DNA from: JANOBJ01 sp031411575
GTDB taxonomy: Bacteria; Pseudomonadota; Gammaproteobacteria; Burkholderiales; Burkholderiaceae_C
DNA length: 15,442 bases
Assembly: GCA_031411575.1 (NCBI GenBank)
Contig: JANOBJ010000309.1
Location: 1 to 15,442 of the forward strand
Direction of reading: 5' to 3'
The stretch's first letter is position 1. Every line of letters starts with the position of its first letter. Below the pieces are notes generated by a model that saw nothing but the letters and a program-made list of their open reading frames with translations, was not told where the DNA came from and did not search any database. The position numbers were made by a program, and so were the translations under genes. Of this stretch, positions 13,486 through 15,442 are shown in pieces.

Positions 13486-14511
13486 GTGGACATCATTTTG
13501 CTTGAAACCATGCTTCCGGAAGCCAAATCCTGGCTGGAAGCGCGCCATACCGTGGCCTACCAGCCCGAGCTGGCGGACGACCCGAGCGCCTTGCGCAAAG
13601 CCATCTACAAAACCCAGGCGCTGCTGATTTCGCCCAAGGTCAAGGTCGGGCCGGAGTTTCTGGACTTTGCGCCCTGCCTGCGCGTGGTGGCCCGCATGCA
13701 CGACAACGCCGACAACATCGATCTCGAATCCTGCCGCGAGCGCAAGATCCGGGTGATCCAGCCCACCAGCGCCAATGTGCGCGCCAATGCCGAATTCTTG
13801 CTGGGTGGCTTGCTCATGCTGGCGCGTCGCGGCTACGGCACCACCATGTTCGGTTCGCGCCGCCCGGCCGATGCCAAGATTGGGCGCGAGCTGAACGGCA
13901 GCGTGGTCGGCGTACTGGGGCTGGCGCCTGCCGCGCATGCTCTGTCGGTACCGCTCAACGCCATGGGCGTGCGTCTGATCGGCTACGACCCGGCGGTGCA
14001 CCACACCTCGCCGATCTGGGACCGTCTGGGCATCCAGCCCGTCACGCTGCATGAGTTGCTGGCCACGGCCGACTCGGTGTCGGTGCAGATCATGTACGCG
14101 TCGCGCTACCGCGGCTTCATCAACGACAAGGTGCTGGCGCACTGCAAACCCGGCCAGGCCTGGGTGGCGGTAGGCCGCTCGGCACTGTTTGACGAGGCAG
14201 CGCTGGCTGCCGCGCTGTCGGACGGCCGCATCGAGGCCTGCATCATCGACGGCGCCGACGCCCCGTTTGGCGGCGACCGCTCGCCACTGGCCAGCGCGGG
14301 CAACCTGATGCTGACGCCGCGGCTGGCCTCGCAAACGCGCGAATCGCGTCTGCGCGCCAGCTGGTACGTGGCCGACCGCATGCATGAGTACATTGCCGCG
14401 GCCACGCCGCCGCCAGTGAGCAGCTTCGACCCGCTGATGAGCCAGCCGATGGACCTGGAGCTGCCCTACAAAGAGCCGGTGACCTGGGGCGCCGGCCAGG
14501 CGTCCCTGTAA
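13486..14511 (+). CDS. D-2-hydroxyacid dehydrogenase-like protein (3-phosphoglycerate dehydrogenase family) with altered active site
   Basis: The protein has 341 residues from the GTG start. Family landmarks are in order: DNIDLESC, TSANVRANAEFLLGGLLMLAR, a Rossmann strand VVGVLGL, then AVGRSALFDEAAL with the substrate-binding arginine (R231), and NLMLTPRLASQT. Departures are marked. The NAD glycine motif GxGxxG reads GLAPAA (145-150), the catalytic glutamate of DVFE is Asp258, and the catalytic histidine of TPH is Arg279. It may be inactive or have a changed role. The start is unsure: TTG 13426 gives 361 residues and ATG 13510 is also possible, while the strong AAGGAGG at 13449-13455 has no in-frame start at proper spacing. 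Confidence 0.75.
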   Translation: MDIILLETMLPEAKSWLEARHTVAYQPELADDPSALRKAIYKTQALLISPKVKVGPEFLDFAPCLRVVARMHDNADNIDLESCRERKIRVIQPTSANVRANAEFLLGGLLMLARRGYGTTMFGSRRPADAKIGRELNGSVVGVLGLAPAAHALSVPLNAMGVRLIGYDPAVHHTSPIWDRLGIQPVTLHELLATADSVSVQIMYASRYRGFINDKVLAHCKPGQAWVAVGRSALFDEAALAAALSDGRIEACIIDGADAPFGGDRSPLASAGNLMLTPRLASQTRESRLRASWYVADRMHEYIAAATPPPVSSFDPLMSQPMDLELPYKEPVTWGAGQASL

Positions 14512-14542
14512 CGGGAGCGCGCCGGCCTGTGGCGAAGTAACC

Positions 14543-15442
14543 TCAGCCCAGCCGCGCCAACTGCTCCCGCAGCTTGGCCACGGTGGCGGTGAAGTCGGCC
14601 ACCCGTTTCTTTTCCTGATCGATCACTGCCGGTGGCGCCTTGGCCACAAAGGCTTCGTTGGACAGCTTGGCCGAGGCTCGTGCGATCTCGCCTTCCAGCC
14701 GCGCCGCTTCCTTGCCGATGCGGGCCTTCTCGGCCGCCACGTCAATCTGCATGTGCAGGCACAGGCGGGCCTCGCCCACCACGGCCACCGGGGCGGCCTC
14801 TGCGGCGGCGGCCCAGGCCGCCTCGTCGCTGAACACCTTCACTTCGCTGAGCTTGGCCAGCGCCTGCAGCACCGGAGCTGCCTGCGTCATGAAGGCGCTC
14901 TCGGCCGCTGAATGGCCCAGCACGTACAGCGGCAGCCGGGTGGCGGGCGACACATTCATTTCGCCGCGCAGGGTGCGGCAGGCGTCCACCAGCGACTTGA
15001 GCTTGGTCACGTGCGCGATGGCCGCCTCATCAATCTTGTTCGGCTGGCTCTCGGGGTAGCGCGCGATGCTGACGGATTCACCGGCAATGCCGGCGACAGG
15101 AGCCACCTTCTGCCACAGCTCTTCCGTGATGAACGGAATCACCGGGTGCGCCAGGCGCAGGATGGCCTCCAGCGTGCGGATCAGGGTGCGGCGCGTGGCG
15201 CGCTGTTCGGCTTGGCTACCGGTCTGGATCTGCACCTTGGCAATCTCCAGGTACCAGTCGCAAAACTCGTTCCAGACGAAGTCGTAGATCGCGTTGGCCA
15301 CGTTGTCCAGCCGGTAGTCGGCAAAGCCCTTGGCCACATCGGCTTCCACCTGTTGCAGCACCGAACTGATCCAGCGGTCGGCGGCCGAAAAGCGCATGTA
15401 GCCATGAAACGGCCCCGCCGGCTGGACGATGTTGCCCGCCGC
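14543..15442 (-). CDS. valS: Valyl-tRNA synthetase, C-terminal part (5' end outside window)
   Basis: This cytoplasmic class I synthetase charges tRNA-Val. About 299 C-terminal residues are present and the frame is open to the window edge, so the catalytic domain lies beyond it; the full protein is usually 900 or more residues. Visible are the anticodon-binding helical domain (ADRWISSVLQQVEADV, NAIYDFVWNEFCDWYLEIAK, LRLAHPVIPFITEELWQ) and the C-terminal coiled coil (about the last 60 residues, LEGEIARASAKLSNEAFVAKAP through LREQLARL) that contacts the tRNA. The stop at 14543-14545 is 31 bases from the end of the convergent dehydrogenase-like gene. Confidence 0.95.
   Translation of the reverse strand, partial: AAGNIVQPAGPFHGYMRFSAADRWISSVLQQVEADVAKGFADYRLDNVANAIYDFVWNEFCDWYLEIAKVQIQTGSQAEQRATRRTLIRTLEAILRLAHPVIPFITEELWQKVAPVAGIAGESVSIARYPESQPNKIDEAAIAHVTKLKSLVDACRTLRGEMNVSPATRLPLYVLGHSAAESAFMTQAAPVLQALAKLSEVKVFSDEAAWAAAAEAAPVAVVGEARLCLHMQIDVAAEKARIGKEAARLEGEIARASAKLSNEAFVAKAPPAVIDQEKKRVADFTATVAKLREQLARLG

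Noticed and set aside
1..15442. CRISPR array, insertion sequences, prophage, toxin-antitoxin or defence genes
   Set aside because: No regularly spaced repeats, transposase or integrase motifs, or small paired genes of that type were found; the sole tRNA shows no neighbouring integrase or duplicated 3' end.

Overview
The window is an ordinary, densely packed, high-GC chromosomal segment of a betaproteobacterium, most probably a member of the Comamonadaceae (Acidovorax/Hydrogenophaga/Rhodoferax/Variovorax type). This rests on the protein set (LivHMGF, a Bug/TctC receptor, an AscD-like 2Fe-2S flavin reductase, CysM, TusA, ValS), the gene style, and two intergenic repeat families that I remember as typical of that family. 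I see no phage, insertion sequence, plasmid origin, CRISPR array or defence island, and no sign of a new multi-gene system. The value lies in the details: two degenerate enzymes, a small repeat family with a compensatory stem change, and a transporter/regulator pair with clear palindromes between the two genes.

Layout. 1-1025: 3' part of rarA, followed by a strong intrinsic terminator. 1263-4864: livH-livM-livG-livF, a branched-chain amino acid (or similar) ABC importer without its binding protein, closed by a textbook terminator. 4910-5881 (-): SbtA-family sodium/bicarbonate permease, divergent from an NhaR-like LysR regulator (6007-6888) with two perfect inverted repeats between them. 6893-7864 (-): orphan tripartite-tricarboxylate (Bug) binding protein. 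8101-9153 (-): 2Fe-2S/FAD/NAD reductase of the AscD type, divergent from an atypical short-chain dehydrogenase (9198-10127). 10194-11228 (-): HtrA-like secreted PDZ protein that has lost two of three catalytic residues. 11340-11424 (-): tRNA-Leu(CAA). 11467-12369: cysM. 12452-12994: zinc-ribbon Nudix hydrolase. 13042-13269: TusA-family sulfur carrier. 13486-14511: hydroxyacid-dehydrogenase-like protein with altered NAD motif and catalytic residues. 14543-15442 (-): 3' part of valS.

How the genes fit together. The Liv genes form one transport operon. The permease and its divergent regulator look like a local regulatory pair, plausibly Na+ or alkaline/bicarbonate related. cysM and the TusA-like gene both concern sulfur, with a Nudix enzyme between them. 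The remaining genes look like independent housekeeping or accessory units. Four gene pairs are convergent with very short gaps (livF/permease, lysR/Bug, SDR/HtrA-like, dehydrogenase/valS). There is no gene-free stretch over 300 bases; the longest are 1026-1262, 7865-8100 and 13270-13485, and their contents are listed.
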